Assembly (NCBI GenBank): GCA_022885665.1
Contig: JAGQDJ010000199.1
Span: 28,389-92,388 of the forward strand
Reading direction: 5' to 3'
Length of the DNA: 64,000 bases
From: Triops longicaudatus
Lineage: Eukaryota; Arthropoda; Branchiopoda; Notostraca; Triopsidae
Of the stretch, positions 43,257 to 54,043 are shown piece by piece. Positions within the stretch are counted from its first letter, which is position 1, and every line of letters starts with the position of its first letter. The notes below the pieces were generated by a model. The model ran no database searches. It had not been told where the DNA came from and saw only the letters and a program-made list of their open reading frames with translations. Position numbers and translations under genes: made by a program.

Positions 43257-43331
43257 GTTGTATTTGCTGAGCTTTTGCTTGTTGCAAGCTGCTTCGCTTT
43301 GAATGGATTGATACTTGGTAGAAAGCAACCG

Positions 43332-43342
43332 CTCTTTTTATA
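43332..43342 (-). promoter_or_regulatory. TATA box of precursor gene A
   Basis: Reads TATAAAAAGAG on the minus strand, 76-86 bp upstream of the ATG. That places a start site some 30 bp downstream and leaves a 5' leader of roughly 50 nt. The same box is intact in copy E and altered in copy D. Confidence 0.7.
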
Positions 43343-43831
43343 CTCGTTCAGTGGCCATGAAAATATAAGGCTGGGTGGAGGAGGAAAAATATTATTCTAT
43401 AAAGAAAAAGCTGAACGCCTCTTCCATAGCGATACGCTTCGATAGTCCTTCATTACCGCTAACAGCTTGGGCAATTTTCCTCGCTTTACCAGTGGTCAAC
43501 GCCTTATCCCAAGATCTCGCGCCTTAACGCTGATATTGCCTGAATCCTACGCCGCTGCCCAATTGAAGCGCTTCGGTTTAGGAAAATGCAAAGTGACGTG
43601 CGCCTTCCGTGTTCGTGTTGCTTCCAAAATTTACAATTTGTTCTTTATTCTCCGAAATTTTCGTAACTGAAAATTTCTTTTTCTCACCAGCTTGATAAGG
43701 TAAGTGTACTGAACAATTGAAATACATTTAAGCTGACGGACCTTAACTTTAAAATAATTAAAATGGCGGTATGCTGAAACAAAATGCCACGCCATCTGGT
43801 GGAAGCAATTCGCCCTGGACTAACTGCCAAA

Positions 43832-44131
43832 TTAAACGGCAAAATTATCACAGAAGAAGGACTGGACGGTTAAACGAGAAAAAATCAATTTATCGGTGCT
43901 TTTAATCATCCTCGCATACGAATCGTTAATCTCTTCGTCCATTATTCTGACATTTGCCAACATCTCATTGCTACGAAATGCCTCAATCTGAATGAGCTGA
44001 CGCTCCGCGTGATCTCTTTGCATACAGACCAAACTACTGACTAGGAGTATTGGAACAATTGGACCGTGAACGCCGTGGCGCCGAAGGAGATGTCGCCGAG
44101 ATCGCAACGACTCGTACAGAACACCTTGCAC
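43832..44131 (-). CDS. Hypothetical small protein, possible single-span membrane protein (unit 1 copy)
   Basis: A 99-codon frame whose homologue is also open at 50596-50883 in unit 2. From Y-E-S onward the two products align without gaps and differ at about 11 of 94 positions. After a basic start (SRRHLLRR) there is a hydrophobic stretch GPIVPILLVSSLVCM, then a charged helical-looking region (DHAERQLIQIEAFRSNEML) and DEEINDSYARMIKSTDKL. The layout suggests a signal anchor plus coiled helix. DNA differences are mixed silent and replacement, so selection is not proven. Promoter and start choice are uncertain. Confidence 0.3.
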   Translation of the reverse strand: MQGVLYESLRSRRHLLRRHGVHGPIVPILLVSSLVCMQRDHAERQLIQIEAFRSNEMLANVRIMDEEINDSYARMIKSTDKLIFSRLTVQSFFCDNFAV

Positions 44132-45012
44132 GGACTTTCACAGTTATTCACTCCTTTATATAAACTTTAATTGTCAATTGTCAATTAGCGATTAACGAAC
44201 ACCTTCCCTGAAGCTACTGACAATCGTTGCCCTCTTCCGCACGCTCTTCACTCCGGAAACTGCCGTAGCTATGCTTTTTATTAGCGTTGGGATCTTTGAT
44301 GATCGATTGGTAGTGCTTCTTCTATATAACTTAAAACGACATTTTTTAGCCGTCTTCTTTCACGTGGAAATAAAGCCCCTAGCCGTAAACTGTTTTCCTT
44401 TTTCGTTCAATCTGTAGTACGTTGATTATTGATGAACTGGAGTCATCTGCGAACTGCAAAATAGTCGTGTGAGTTATTTTCAAATATAACTTAGTTTGTA
44501 CGCTTGTCAAAAGATGTTCTGAAGAAATAAAAATTTTTTCAGTGTAATATCTACATGCCAATATAACCAAGCCTATTGTTTGATAAATGTTATATCTTTA
44601 ATAGTTTACTAATGATGTAAGGGAAAAGGGATGACTACGGTTGTTTGACACGTTACGGACGAATAAGAAATCGCACCTTTTTGCAAAACTCCCAGCGAAA
44701 AACCAGTTTGGTAGTAATCGCATTGCCCAAACATTGCCGTAAACGCACTCGACGACCTAGATCTTTTGCGACAGTTTTTCGGGAATTAGTTTTTGTGACC
44801 TATGCCAAGGGAATATATCAATAATTACCACGACAATACGAGTGGGGAGTGAATTTGCAGTGTAACTAATTTTTAACTAAAATAACTACTTTTTTGTAAC
44901 TGATCATTGACTTTTCGGTATCTTTTTCGTTTCATTGTTTCTTTTAATTTTCATTGCACTCGTTTTGTCCGTAATACTTTATTCCTCGTTAGTTTGCGAC
45001 CCTCTTGGTTCC

Positions 45013-45640
45013 TATAAAGCCTGCGAGAAGATCTCTAGAAGTTTCACTTGCAGCTTCCAACGGAGTTTCTAAGGCAACTGGAAAATTCAAAAGAAATGCT
45101 TAGTAAGTTGGTCCTAAAGTAAATTTAGTAAATAAAGCTCATTTACTAATAATTTATATTGAAATATATTGTCTTGGCGCTGGTAGCAGTTGCTTTGGAC
45201 AATTATCATGTTGGCGGACGAGGTTCCCACTGGCCCCAACTCTGCAGCTCCTGGGCGTCCTTGTTTACTGTAGTTGGCTTTGGTTATGAACACCTGAACG
45301 CCATGCCGCCGTCAAGGAAATTGTAGCATCTTTTGCTCTTCTGCAGCACCACCACATTCCTCCATCGTCATTCTGCATCACCCTCAGCAATCCCCGGCCC
45401 TAACATTAATCATAACTTTCCACCACTAAGTAGTTTACGAACACCATTGCCGCGAGCATCGACGCTTAACGGCTCTATACTCGCCGCTTTGTGGCACTTC
45501 GATGGTTGTTTTTTTCTTATGGTTGTGGGGCACTTCATTAATATGTTTACATAAGTTGTTTTCTCACAACCTCTAAAAATATAACCCTAACATCGCTGAA
45601 TCCTGAATGTATGAAAATAAAACTTTCAATTGACACATGT
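45013..45640 (+). pseudogene. Remnant of a small secreted-protein gene on the opposite strand
   Basis: A TATAAAG box lies at 45013-45019. Near 45160, after TTG in place of ATG, the frame reads K-Y-I-V-L-A-L-V-A-V-A-L, very like the MKYL/I + ILLALVVVALA signal peptide of the precursor genes but without the intron between them. It continues DNYHVGGRGSHWPQ to a stop near 45325. An AATAAA occurs near 45617. It looks like an intronless or decayed paralogue in reverse orientation. The assignment rests on the short signal-peptide match only. Confidence 0.3.
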
Positions 45641-45854
45641 TCTACATTGATTTCAAACTGGATGACTGGGTGATACAAGTGAAACACTAGACAATAAAAA
45701 CAAAAATTACATTATGAGTTTTGGAAAACTTGTGATCGCGAACTGGAGAGTCAGATAGAGTTGTAGGGGTATAGGTTGGGTTATACAGTGTGAAAGTTGA
45801 AAAACTCGTATGTAATCTGCATGCACAGCATTCCCTTTAGTACAATTTATCTGC

Positions 45855-45935
45855 TCACAGCTTCTGCAGCGGAGGCAGCAGTAGCGTCGGTATCACAGCG
45901 TCAGCGGTGACCTCCATAGTGACCACCCAAGGTTA
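45855..45935 (-). pseudogene. Short fragment of a precursor gene
   Basis: About 80 bp match the part of copy A that encodes YGGHRWRRDTDAAA (GTGACCTCCATAGTGACCACC and GCAGCAGTAGCGTCGGTATC on the + strand). The rest of the gene is absent. It shows that more copies existed in unit 1. Confidence 0.6.
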
Positions 45936-47794
45936 CTTAAACGGCCATAGAGTAGTATCGAGAGGGGGTTACTGTGTGAACGCTGTTTCAAGAAAAGTTG
46001 ACGGAGAAAGGAGCTGTACCACTTGCCGGTAGGCAGTAATGCTTATTTACCTGTACCACTTGCTGATTGGCTGTGAAAGAAGTAGCACGGCCCCTACGAT
46101 AAGATGATTATCGTTGGTTGGTTTATCGATTACAAGTAATTCCTGTGTCAATACAAATAATAAGTTTCGGTTTAGAAAAATTCAAAGTGACGTGCGCTTT
46201 CCGTGTTCGTGTTGCTTCCAAAATTTACAAATTGTTCTTTATTCTCCGAAGGTTTCGTAATTGAAAACTTCTTTTCCTCACCGGCTTGATAAGGTAAGTG
46301 TGTTGAACAATTTAAATACATTTAAGCTGACATTAATATAAATACATTTAAGTGTACGTTATTTTCAAAGATAAATTAGTTTGTATGCTTGTCAAAAGAT
46401 GTTCTAAAGAAATAAAATCTCTTTCAGTGTAACATCTATTAGCCAATATAACCAAGCGAATTGTTTGGCTAATGTAATATCTTTAATAGTTTACTACTGT
46501 TGTAAGCGAAAAGAGATGACTAAGGTTGTTTGACATGTTACAAACCAATGTGAAATCGCACTTTTCTCAAAACTCCCAGCGAAAAACCAGCTTGGTGGTA
46601 ATACCCCAAGCACTATAATGTATATTTTTCCTGTACCAGTTGCTGATTGGCTGTGAAAGGAGTAACACGGCCACTATGGTAAGATGATTATCGTTTGTGA
46701 AAATTTATCGATTACAAGTAATTCCTGTGTCAATAATAACAATACATACAAATTCAATTAGAAGTTTGTAAACAGAATGTGATGACTGTGAAGTGGGAAG
46801 TGTTGCCTAAAACAAATTTGGTTTATTACTTGATCGAGTTTAGTTATTTTACAAAAAAAATTTACACCATAAAAAATACGAAAGAACTCCAATGAATTTC
46901 TCCTTGTGAACTGAAAGCAGTTCAAGTCTTAATTTTCACTGTTAGATTGCTTTTGTGTTACTTTCCTTCTTAGATACCGCTGTTGCAAGAAATGCCGGCC
47001 AACCCTCTCCTCTCTGGGGGCTTTAGGATGCTGTAACAAACGGCCCATAAGGAATGATCCTAACCTCTCTATACTACTCTATGTCAAAGAAGGTTAGGCC
47101 GTCGTTGTCGCTAGCATTTGAATTTCCATAGGGGTACGTTATTGGAGTGTAGCCTAACAGCGTGAAGGACCATAGCAGCGATTGCCAGTCATCGTAAATG
47201 TTACATTCTGACCTGTAATTCGATTTTATCACAAAAATGTGCTAATCCGTTTGTCTATTTCACAGAATTCAGTACAACTTATTAACTTGCATTCTTGCCG
47301 TGTGTTTTCCGTGTACTAACAATAAAGTTTCCTGTACGGAAAAGCACTGCTCGTTAGAAACTTTCGAAACGTTAAAAACGGGGGAAAAATATAGGAAAGA
47401 AAAACGAGAGTGTAAGCAGTAGAAATAAGGGTAGATAACATGGATAGCAAAACATTATTGTTAGTGGAAACGTGTTTCCATAGAGCTAATATTCGTAATC
47501 TTTCAGTTCGACTATTGTGATCAGTAAGCTAAAGTAATGGAAGAAAATGAAAGAAACAAAATTGAATTGAATGAAATGTAAGTTAAGCTTTCAAATTTTA
47601 CGAGTATGACAAACGCGTATTTAACAGAAAATACAAGAATCACCCACATCCTTGGTTAAGGAGGAGCGCATAACAGTTGATGTCTGTTGCCACTAATACT
47701 GTCCGTTCTAAAAACGCGCGAATTCCCATGACATCACGGTTCAACGCCATCTGTTTTATCCGCCACGGGACGGCTTAGCCTTCTCTTATATAAC

Positions 47795-48108
47795 CTTGGC
47801 GACCCACCGTAATAGCTTCCGTAGCCGTAGATGGTGGGGCAGTGGTTACCAGAGAACCACCGAAATATTCACCATAAGGGTAACCCTTGTGTAAGCCAGT
47901 ATATCCCCGGAGGCCATGTTCTTCCGATCCTTGGTCAGCAACCAACGCTTCAGTGACTACGACGTAATCGTGGGCTTGCAGTTCGGGACGGCCACGACAG
48001 TAATATCATTTGACTCCGTGATGACCACATCTCTGATAGTAACCTTGTGTATGTGCTCTTCGGAAGCTTATCTTCTGCCATAGCTGCTAACACAAGTGTC
48101 CAAAGAAT
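47795..48108 (-). pseudogene. Precursor-family pseudogene F (with signal-peptide exon)
   Basis: Homologous to exon 2 of the precursor genes. It starts after an acceptor-like ATAG with I-L-W-T-L-V-L-A-A-M-A, then breaks frame almost at once, and loses the C-terminal third. Recognisable pieces include the E-E-H-type start of segment 2 and YGGYFGG-like sequence. Frameshifts make it non-coding. Confidence 0.7.
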
Positions 48109-48312
48109 CTATCAATTAAATAAAGAATTAGAAATGAATCAATAATTCTGGTCATTTTGAGCTAAAGTTTTCAGTTTGTCAGTAATTCGGCCTTTTTAAC
48201 GTACAATTAATGGCAACGGTAGGTTTCAACATGACAAAGTGTATTACGGAAAACTTAACAAGCTGGGCTTAGGAACGAACGCAGTGCATAGACATCAAAA
48301 TTGACTTTTTAA

Positions 48313-48820
48313 TTACCAGTGGTAGCCGTATTTGGAGTAGCCGTAGCTAGGATAGCTGTAACCATAATTGGAATAACCATAGTTAGGGTAGTGGTAGACA
48401 TAGCTAGGGTAAGTGGAAGTGTGGCCTTCGTAACTGTGGTATCGGTACGCGTCACCGTTCAAGTTACTGGTACCAGCTTTGGCAACGGAGGCAGCAGCAT
48501 CATTGGCATCACAACGCCAACGATGCCCACCATGGTGATTATCGTAAATGAATCTGTAACTGTAGGTGGCGGAGCAATAGTTTCTGGAAATATCCACCGT
48601 AAGTATAACCGTTATACACTCCAGCGTATCCCCTTAGGCGATGCTCTTCGGATGCTTGATCAGCAACCAATAGTTCGTGAGATTCGTCAGCTACAACGCC
48701 ATCTTGTGTCTCCACACCACGACGACCATGATAGTAATATCCTTTGTGTCTGTAATAGCCACCTCGTGTGTAGTAACTCTTGTATTTATGCTCTTAGTAA
48801 GCTTGATTTTGATCTTGATT
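48313..48820 (-). pseudogene. Precursor-family pseudogene B
   Basis: A diverged paralogue lacking the signal-peptide region: the N-terminal side is fused directly to the unit spacer near 48820. A stop replaces Ser-Glu in the QASEEH equivalent, and a frameshift follows YGGYFQ. The C-terminal 94 codons remain open and preserve HHGGHRW and the YPSYGYSKYGYHW tail. The second furin-type site is degraded (RWRC). It is adjacent to pseudogene F and is the sister of pseudogene C. Confidence 0.75.
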
Positions 48821-49337
48821 GGAGATACACCTGCAATAAATGGTATGGCTAGGTTAACTGGATGTGTCTTTATTTGTTTGTTTGTTTTTCGCTGATTTTT
48901 GTATTTCTGACCATTCGTCTCAATAGGCGTAAGTCCTCGCGAGATGTCAAAAAAAAAAACATATCGCGTAACGGCAACGAGCATTAGCTCACACCTGGGC
49001 TCTAAATTGAAAAAAAAAAAAATAATAAAATAAAAAAAAAGGCTTAAAAGTTTTGCCCAAGGCTTGTAAATTTCGTCCGCAATAAAGCCAACACTTCGTT
49101 ATAAAGCTAATTTTAGCAATAGAATAATCTCAATTTAAATTTCGGACCATAGCGAAAGGAAGAGTATGGAAGAATCATTGATATTTTCAGTCGTAGCCCT
49201 TTAAACTACTTAAAAAACGATATTTCAACGAGGGAACGTGTGTATTGCGAAAATTCAACAAGATGAGAACGGAACAGATGCAGATGGATGTTAAAAGACG
49301 TCAAGTTCTGTTAACGGTAGGCATCGCAAATTCTTTT

Positions 49338-50003
49338 CTACCAATGATAGCCATAGTTGGAGTAGCCGTAGCTAGGGTTGTTGTAACCGTAGTTGGAGTA
49401 ACCATAGCTGGGGTAGTGATAGCTGTAGCTAGGGTAAGCGGAAGTGTAGCCTTGGTAACGGTGGTACCGATATTCGTCACCGCTCAAGTCAGTGGGATTG
49501 GCTTCGGCAGCTGGGGCAGCAGCAGCGTCGGTGTCACGGCGCCAACGGTGACCACCATAGTGACCACCGTAGTAGCTGCCGTAACCGTAGTTGGAAGGGT
49601 AGTAGCTACCGTAGTATCCAGGGTATCCACCATAACGGTGACCACTGTAATAACCGCCATATCCGTAAAGACGATGTTCCTCCGATTCTTGATCAGCAAC
49701 CAACGCTTTGGGAGCTTCAGCAGCTACAACGCCATCTTGTGCTTCCACGTCGCGACGACCACGATAGTAGTGGCCTCTGTATCCGCCGTGATAGCCACCT
49801 CGTCTGTAGTAACCCTTGTATTTGTGCTCTTCGGAAGCTTGGTCTTCGGCCAAAGCCACCACCACCAGTGCCAAAAGAATCTGCAAATAAACAATGTTAA
49901 GAAACTATATTTTTTTAAAGAAAAAATTCCATGTGACATTTATGTCGACAAAATTATTTGAATAAAATTACAAGGATATTTAGATACTTACAAGGTATTT
50001 CAT
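49338..50003 (-). CDS. Secreted Tyr/Gly-rich multi-peptide precursor, copy D
   Basis: Same structure as copy A: exon 1 50003-49992 (MKYL, donor GTAAGT), exon 2 49880-49338, 184 residues. Only three replacements from copy A are evident, all in the last spacer and tail (Thr to Asn in the ATPTDL spacer, Arg to His in the YSYRYPSYG stretch, Tyr to Asn in the repeat junction). Both RXRR sites and the signal peptide are intact. Near-identity with copies A and E, against strongly decayed B, C and F, suggests recent duplication or gene conversion among the intact copies. Its TATA position reads TACAAAAAGAG, so expression may differ. Confidence 0.87.
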
Positions 50004-50078
50004 GTTGTATTTGCTGAGCTTTTGCGTGTTGCAAGCTGCTTCGCTTTGAATGGATTGATACTTGGTAGAAAGCAACCG

Positions 50079-50089
50079 CTCTTTTTGTA
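50079..50089 (-). promoter_or_regulatory. Mutated TATA position of precursor gene D
   Basis: On the minus strand this reads TACAAAAAGAG, against TATAAAAAGAG in copies A and E. The single T-to-C change at the third base is expected to weaken TBP binding. Confidence 0.55.
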
Positions 50090-50595
50090 CCTGTTCAGTG
50101 GCCATGAAAAGTTGTCCACTCTCTGTAAGGCTGGGTGGAGTAGATTTAAACATTATTCTGCAAGGAAAAAATTGAACGCCTAACCTATAGCGATACACAT
50201 GGATAGTCTTCATTACCACAAATAGCTTGGAAAATTTCCTTTGCTTTACCGGTGGTCAACGCCTTTTCCCTGTCTCAAGATCTCGCGCCTCAACGCTGAT
50301 TTTGCCTGAATCCTACGCCGCTTCCCAATTGAAGCGCTTCTGTTTAGAAAAAATCAAAGTGACGTGCGCTTTCTGTGTTTCTGTTGCTTCCCAAATTTAC
50401 AAATTGTTGTTTATACTCCGAAGGTTTCGTAACTGAAAATTTCTTTTTCTCACCAGCTTGATAAGGTAAGTGTATTGAACAATTGAAATACATTTAAGCT
50501 GACGGACCTTAACTTTAAAATAGTTAAAATGGCGGTGTGCTAAACAAATGCCACGCCATCTGGTGGAAGCAATTTGCCCTAGGCTAACTGCCAAA

Positions 50596-50883
50596 TTAAA
50601 CGGCAAGATTATCAAAAAAGAAGGACTGGACGGTTACACGAGATAAAATCAATTTATCGGTGCTTTTAATCATCTTCGCATACGAATCGTTAATCTCTTC
50701 GTCCATCATTCTGATATTTGCCAACATCTCATTGCTACGAAATGCCTCAATCTGAATAAGCTGACGCTCCGCGTGATCTCTTTGCATACAGACCAAGCTA
50801 CTGACTAGGAGTATCGGAACAACTGGACCGTGAACGCAGTGGGGCCGAAGGAGATGTCGCCGAGATCGCATCGACTCGTACAC
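50596..50883 (-). CDS. Hypothetical small protein (unit 2 copy)
   Basis: A 95-codon frame beginning MYESMRSRRH, homologous to the frame at 43832-44131. It retains the hydrophobic GPVVPILLVSSLVCM stretch and the DHAERQLIQIEAFRSNEML helix, with conservative changes such as Arg to Lys and Val to Ile. Roughly 5% DNA divergence between the two copies has left both open, which is mild evidence for coding. No homologue is recognised outside the window. Confidence 0.3.
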   Translation of the reverse strand: MYESMRSRRHLLRPHCVHGPVVPILLVSSLVCMQRDHAERQLIQIEAFRSNEMLANIRMMDEEINDSYAKMIKSTDKLILSRVTVQSFFFDNLAV

Positions 50884-51776
50884 AACAACTTGCGCCGACT
50901 TTCACAGTTATTCACTCCTTAATATAAACGTTAATTGTCAGTTGTCAATTAACGTTTAACGGAAAACTTCCCTGAAGCTTTTGACAATCGTTGCCCTCTT
51001 CCGTACGCTGTGCACTCCGGAAACTGTCGTAGCTATGCTTTTTGTTAGCGTTGGGATCTTTGATGCTCGATTGGCAGTGCTTCTTTTATATAACTTAAAA
51101 TGACATTTTCAGCTGTCTTCTTTACTTGGAAATAAAGCCTCTAGCCGTAAACTGTTTTCCTTTTTCGTTTAATCTGGAGTAAGTTGATTATTGATGAACT
51201 GGAGACATCTTCGAACTGTAAAATAGTCGTGGGAGTTATTTTCAAATATAAATTAGTTCGTACGCTTGTCAAAAGATGTTCTAAATAAATAAAATCTCTT
51301 TCAGTGTAACATCGATTAGCCAATATAACCAAGCGAATTGTTTGGCTAATGTAATATCTTTAATAGTTTACTAATGTTGTAAGCGAAAAGAGATGACTAC
51401 GGTTGTTTGACAAGTTACAAACGAATAAGAAATCGCACTTTTCGCAAAACTCCCAGCGAAGAACGAGCTTGGTGGTAATACCCCAAGCACTATAATGTAT
51501 ATTTTTCCTGTACCGCTTGCTGATTGGCTGCGAAAGTAGTAGCAGGGCCCCTATGGTAAGATGATTATCGTTTTGAATTTATCGATTACAAGTAATTCCT
51601 GTGTCAATACAAACAACACTTACAAATTCAATTACAAGTTTGTAAACAGAATGTGTTGACTGTGAACTGGGAATTGTTGCATAAAACAAATTTGGTTTAT
51701 TACTTGATCGAGTTTAGTTATTTTACAAAAAAAAAATTACACCATAAAAAATACGAAAGAACTCCAATGAATTTCT

Positions 51777-51987
51777 CCTTGTGAACTGAAAGCAGTTCAA
51801 GTCTTAATTTTCACTGTTAGATTGCTTTTGTGTTACTTTCCTTCTTAGATACCGCTGTTGCAAGAAATGCCATAACCGCTANCCTTGTGAACTGAAAGCA
51901 GTTCAAGTCTTAATTTTCACTGTTAGATTGCTTTTGTGTTACTTTCCTTCTTAGATACCGCTGTTGCAAGAAATGCCATAACCGCTA
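51777..51987. other. Assembly join: 105-bp exact duplicate around a single N
   Basis: Bases 51777-51881 and 51883-51987 are identical and separated by one N at 51882. This is what results when two overlapping contig ends are placed end to end without merging. The true sequence probably has one copy. Confidence 0.85.
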
Positions 51988-52006
51988 CCACAAGTGCCAA
52001 AAGAAT
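51976..52006 (-). pseudogene. Signal-peptide remnant of the unit 2 counterpart of pseudogene F
   Basis: After an acceptor-like ATAG the minus strand reads I-L-L-A-L-V-V-A-V-M-A and then jumps into sequence that in unit 1 lies more than 1 kb away (around 47005). The body of the gene has been deleted. Confidence 0.6.
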
Positions 52007-52213
52007 CTATCAATTAAATAAAGAATTAGAAATGAATCAAGAATTATGGCCATTTTGAGCTAAAGTTTTGAGTTTGTCAGTAATTCGACCGTTTTAACGT
52101 ACAATTAATGGCAACGGTAGATTTCAACATGAAAAAGTGTATTACGGAAAAAATTTAACAAGCTGGGCTTAGGAACGATTGCAGTACAAAGACATCAAAA
52201 GTTGACTGTTTAA

Positions 52214-52690
52214 CTACCAGTGGTAGCCGTAGCTAGGATAGCTGTAACCATAATTAGAATAACCATAGCTAGGGTAGTGGTAGACATAGCTGGAAGTATG
52301 GCCTTTGTAACGGTGGTATCGGTACGCGTTACCGTTCAAGTCACTGGTACCGGTTTTGGCAACAGGGGCAGCAGCATCATCGACGTCACGACGCCAACGA
52401 TGTCCGCGATGGTGATTATCGTAATTGCTTCCGTAACTATAGGTGGCGGGTAATAATTTCTGGAATATCCACTGTAAGGATAATCGCCATTCACGCCAGC
52501 GTATCCCCTTAGGCGATGCTCTTCGGATGCTTGATCAGCAATCAGTGCTTCGTGATATTCGTTAGCTGCAACGCCATCTTGTGTCTCCACACACCACGGC
52601 GACCACGATAGTAATATCCTTTGTGTCCGTAATAGTGTGTAGTAACTCTTGTATGTATGCTCGTCGGAAGCTTGATCGGAAATGCACTGC
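52214..52690 (-). pseudogene. Precursor-family pseudogene C
   Basis: Sister of pseudogene B, equally lacking a signal peptide and fused to the unit spacer at the same point. It contains at least two frameshifts (after the YKSYYT region and after YSRNYYPP) and several changed residues. The Gypsy element is inserted only 12 bp beyond its 5' edge. Confidence 0.75.
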
Positions 52691-52702
52691 AATAAATGGT
52701 AT

Positions 52703-53220
52703 TGTAACGCAAAAATGTGCTCAGGGTTGGTAGAGGTAGTGTGGTAGGGTGGCGTTCAGTATCCGTCTTGGGCACTGTCACTCCCAAAGCTCCTTGGATG
52801 CCTTCCTCGAAGCGTCGTCTCTGGGGACTCGAGGTGGAATGCAAGGTGACTGCGAGAGAGTGACAGGTCAAGGCTAAGGTAAGTAAATAAAAGGTCTAGG
52901 TGAGAGGCAACTGAGTGAGTTGGTTAGTTGACGTTAGAGGAGGAAAGTGGAAGGATTGGAAGAGTTGGCGTTAGAAGAGGAAAGTGGAAGGATTGAGTTA
53001 GTTGGAGCTGAAGGAGTGAGTGAGAGTAAGTCGAGGAGAGACAAACGTGGTGAAGAGAGAGTAGAACAGTTGTTTCGTTGTTAATGTGTTGCGATGGTAG
53101 TAACGAACGTGTTGTAAGCTTAAGTTAAACCCACTGAATACACTTATATCCCACAAGCGGACCGTTTCCTTAAGGACCCGACGTGCAAAAATCGTCCTCC
53201 CGACGAAAGTGTACGTCACA
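52703..53220 (+). repeat. 5' LTR of the Gypsy element
   Basis: 518 bp, TG...CA ends. It contains internal GAGGAAAGTGGAAGGATT repeats (two copies at about 52938-52995). It differs from the 3' LTR at about five sites, for example GGGTTGG versus GGCTTGG near the start and TTTCG versus TTGCG near 53073. Directly after it, 53224-53241 begins TGGTGGATCGACC, the expected position of the primer-binding site; I cannot assign the tRNA. Confidence 0.95.
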
Positions 53221-53257
53221 ATTTGGTGGATCGACCGGGAACGGTCAAGTAAGACTT

Positions 53258-54043
53258 ATGGGATCGAGAACCTTACAAAAAGAGAGGGTAAATTATTTAG
53301 AACAGTCAGGTTCAGTTGTGATGTCCAAGGAGCCAACCCCTGAACCGGAAGTAAGTTCGGTCATCTGCCCTGTCACCACCCGAAGTGCAGCACGCCAACC
53401 TCCGGAGGAAGACCAACCTCCATCAATCGAAAGCAGTCCTTCCACCGCCTCCAAGACCGTAGCCATGATAAGCCAGCAATTTCAGCGGGAGCGTATTCGG
53501 CTGGCTAAGGAGCCCAAAACGTTCGAAGGCAAGGTAGGCGATGATCCCCTGCGATGGCTAAGAGACTACGAAGCTATCGCCAACTATAACGCATGGTCTG
53601 AGGAGGATAAACTGTCCTTCGTGGACGCCCACCTAACAGGACCCGCCCGGTCATGGTTCGACCGAACGTACCACCACGGCACCCGCCCAGCGGCTTCATG
53701 GGAAGACCTCGCCGACAGCTTCAGGCAAAGATTTTTGCGACAGAACTACCGTCGCTGCCTCAAGGAGAAACTGCTGAACCGGTACCAATATCCGGAGGAG
53801 AGCCCCGAGGAGTACTATTACGACGTGTTGGACCTCTGCGACGAAATTGACCGGGATATGGCTGAGGAAGATCGATTGGAGCACCTGTTACACGGCCTGC
53901 GCCCGTCACTTCTCGAACAGATCCGGGTTACCCGCCTGAGGACATGTAAACAGTTCCTGGAGGAAGTTATCAGTGTAGTGGAAGGGCAAGATCGTGCGAG
54001 AAAATCGAAGTGGGCCCGAAAAGTGTTACCTAGCCGCCGATGA
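53258..54043 (+). pseudogene. gag: gag (capsid part) of the Gypsy element
   Basis: The first Met after the LTR is at 53258. The product contains a retrotransposon gag domain with the typical F-x-G-x-x-G-D-D-P-x-x-W-L-R-D-Y-E start, a W-F-D-R stretch and the QxP-x-E-S-x-E-E-Y-Y motif. An in-frame TGA at 54041 ends it, and the same reading frame resumes immediately with the nucleocapsid and protease. The stop follows CGA and could be a CGA-to-TGA change. Gag forms the particle; as it stands it would be cut off before the zinc knuckle. Confidence 0.85.

Larger units (their letters stand above)
44132..47794. other. Unit 1 inner region: partial duplications
   Basis: Apart from the remnants listed separately, blocks at about 46165-46330 repeat 43577-43735, blocks at 46340-46570 repeat 44475-44700, and the block at 46600-46750 repeats 46000-46160; all also match unit 2 around 50.3-51.6 kb. 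These nested copies show repeated local duplication before the larger unit duplicated. No intact gene is seen. Confidence 0.5.

Noticed and set aside
43467..50436. Plus-strand frames of 67-69 codons at 43467-43670 and 50227-50436, upstream of genes A and D
   Set aside because: They start at TTG, lie in the presumed promoter region and change at many positions between copies; no coding signal beyond being open.
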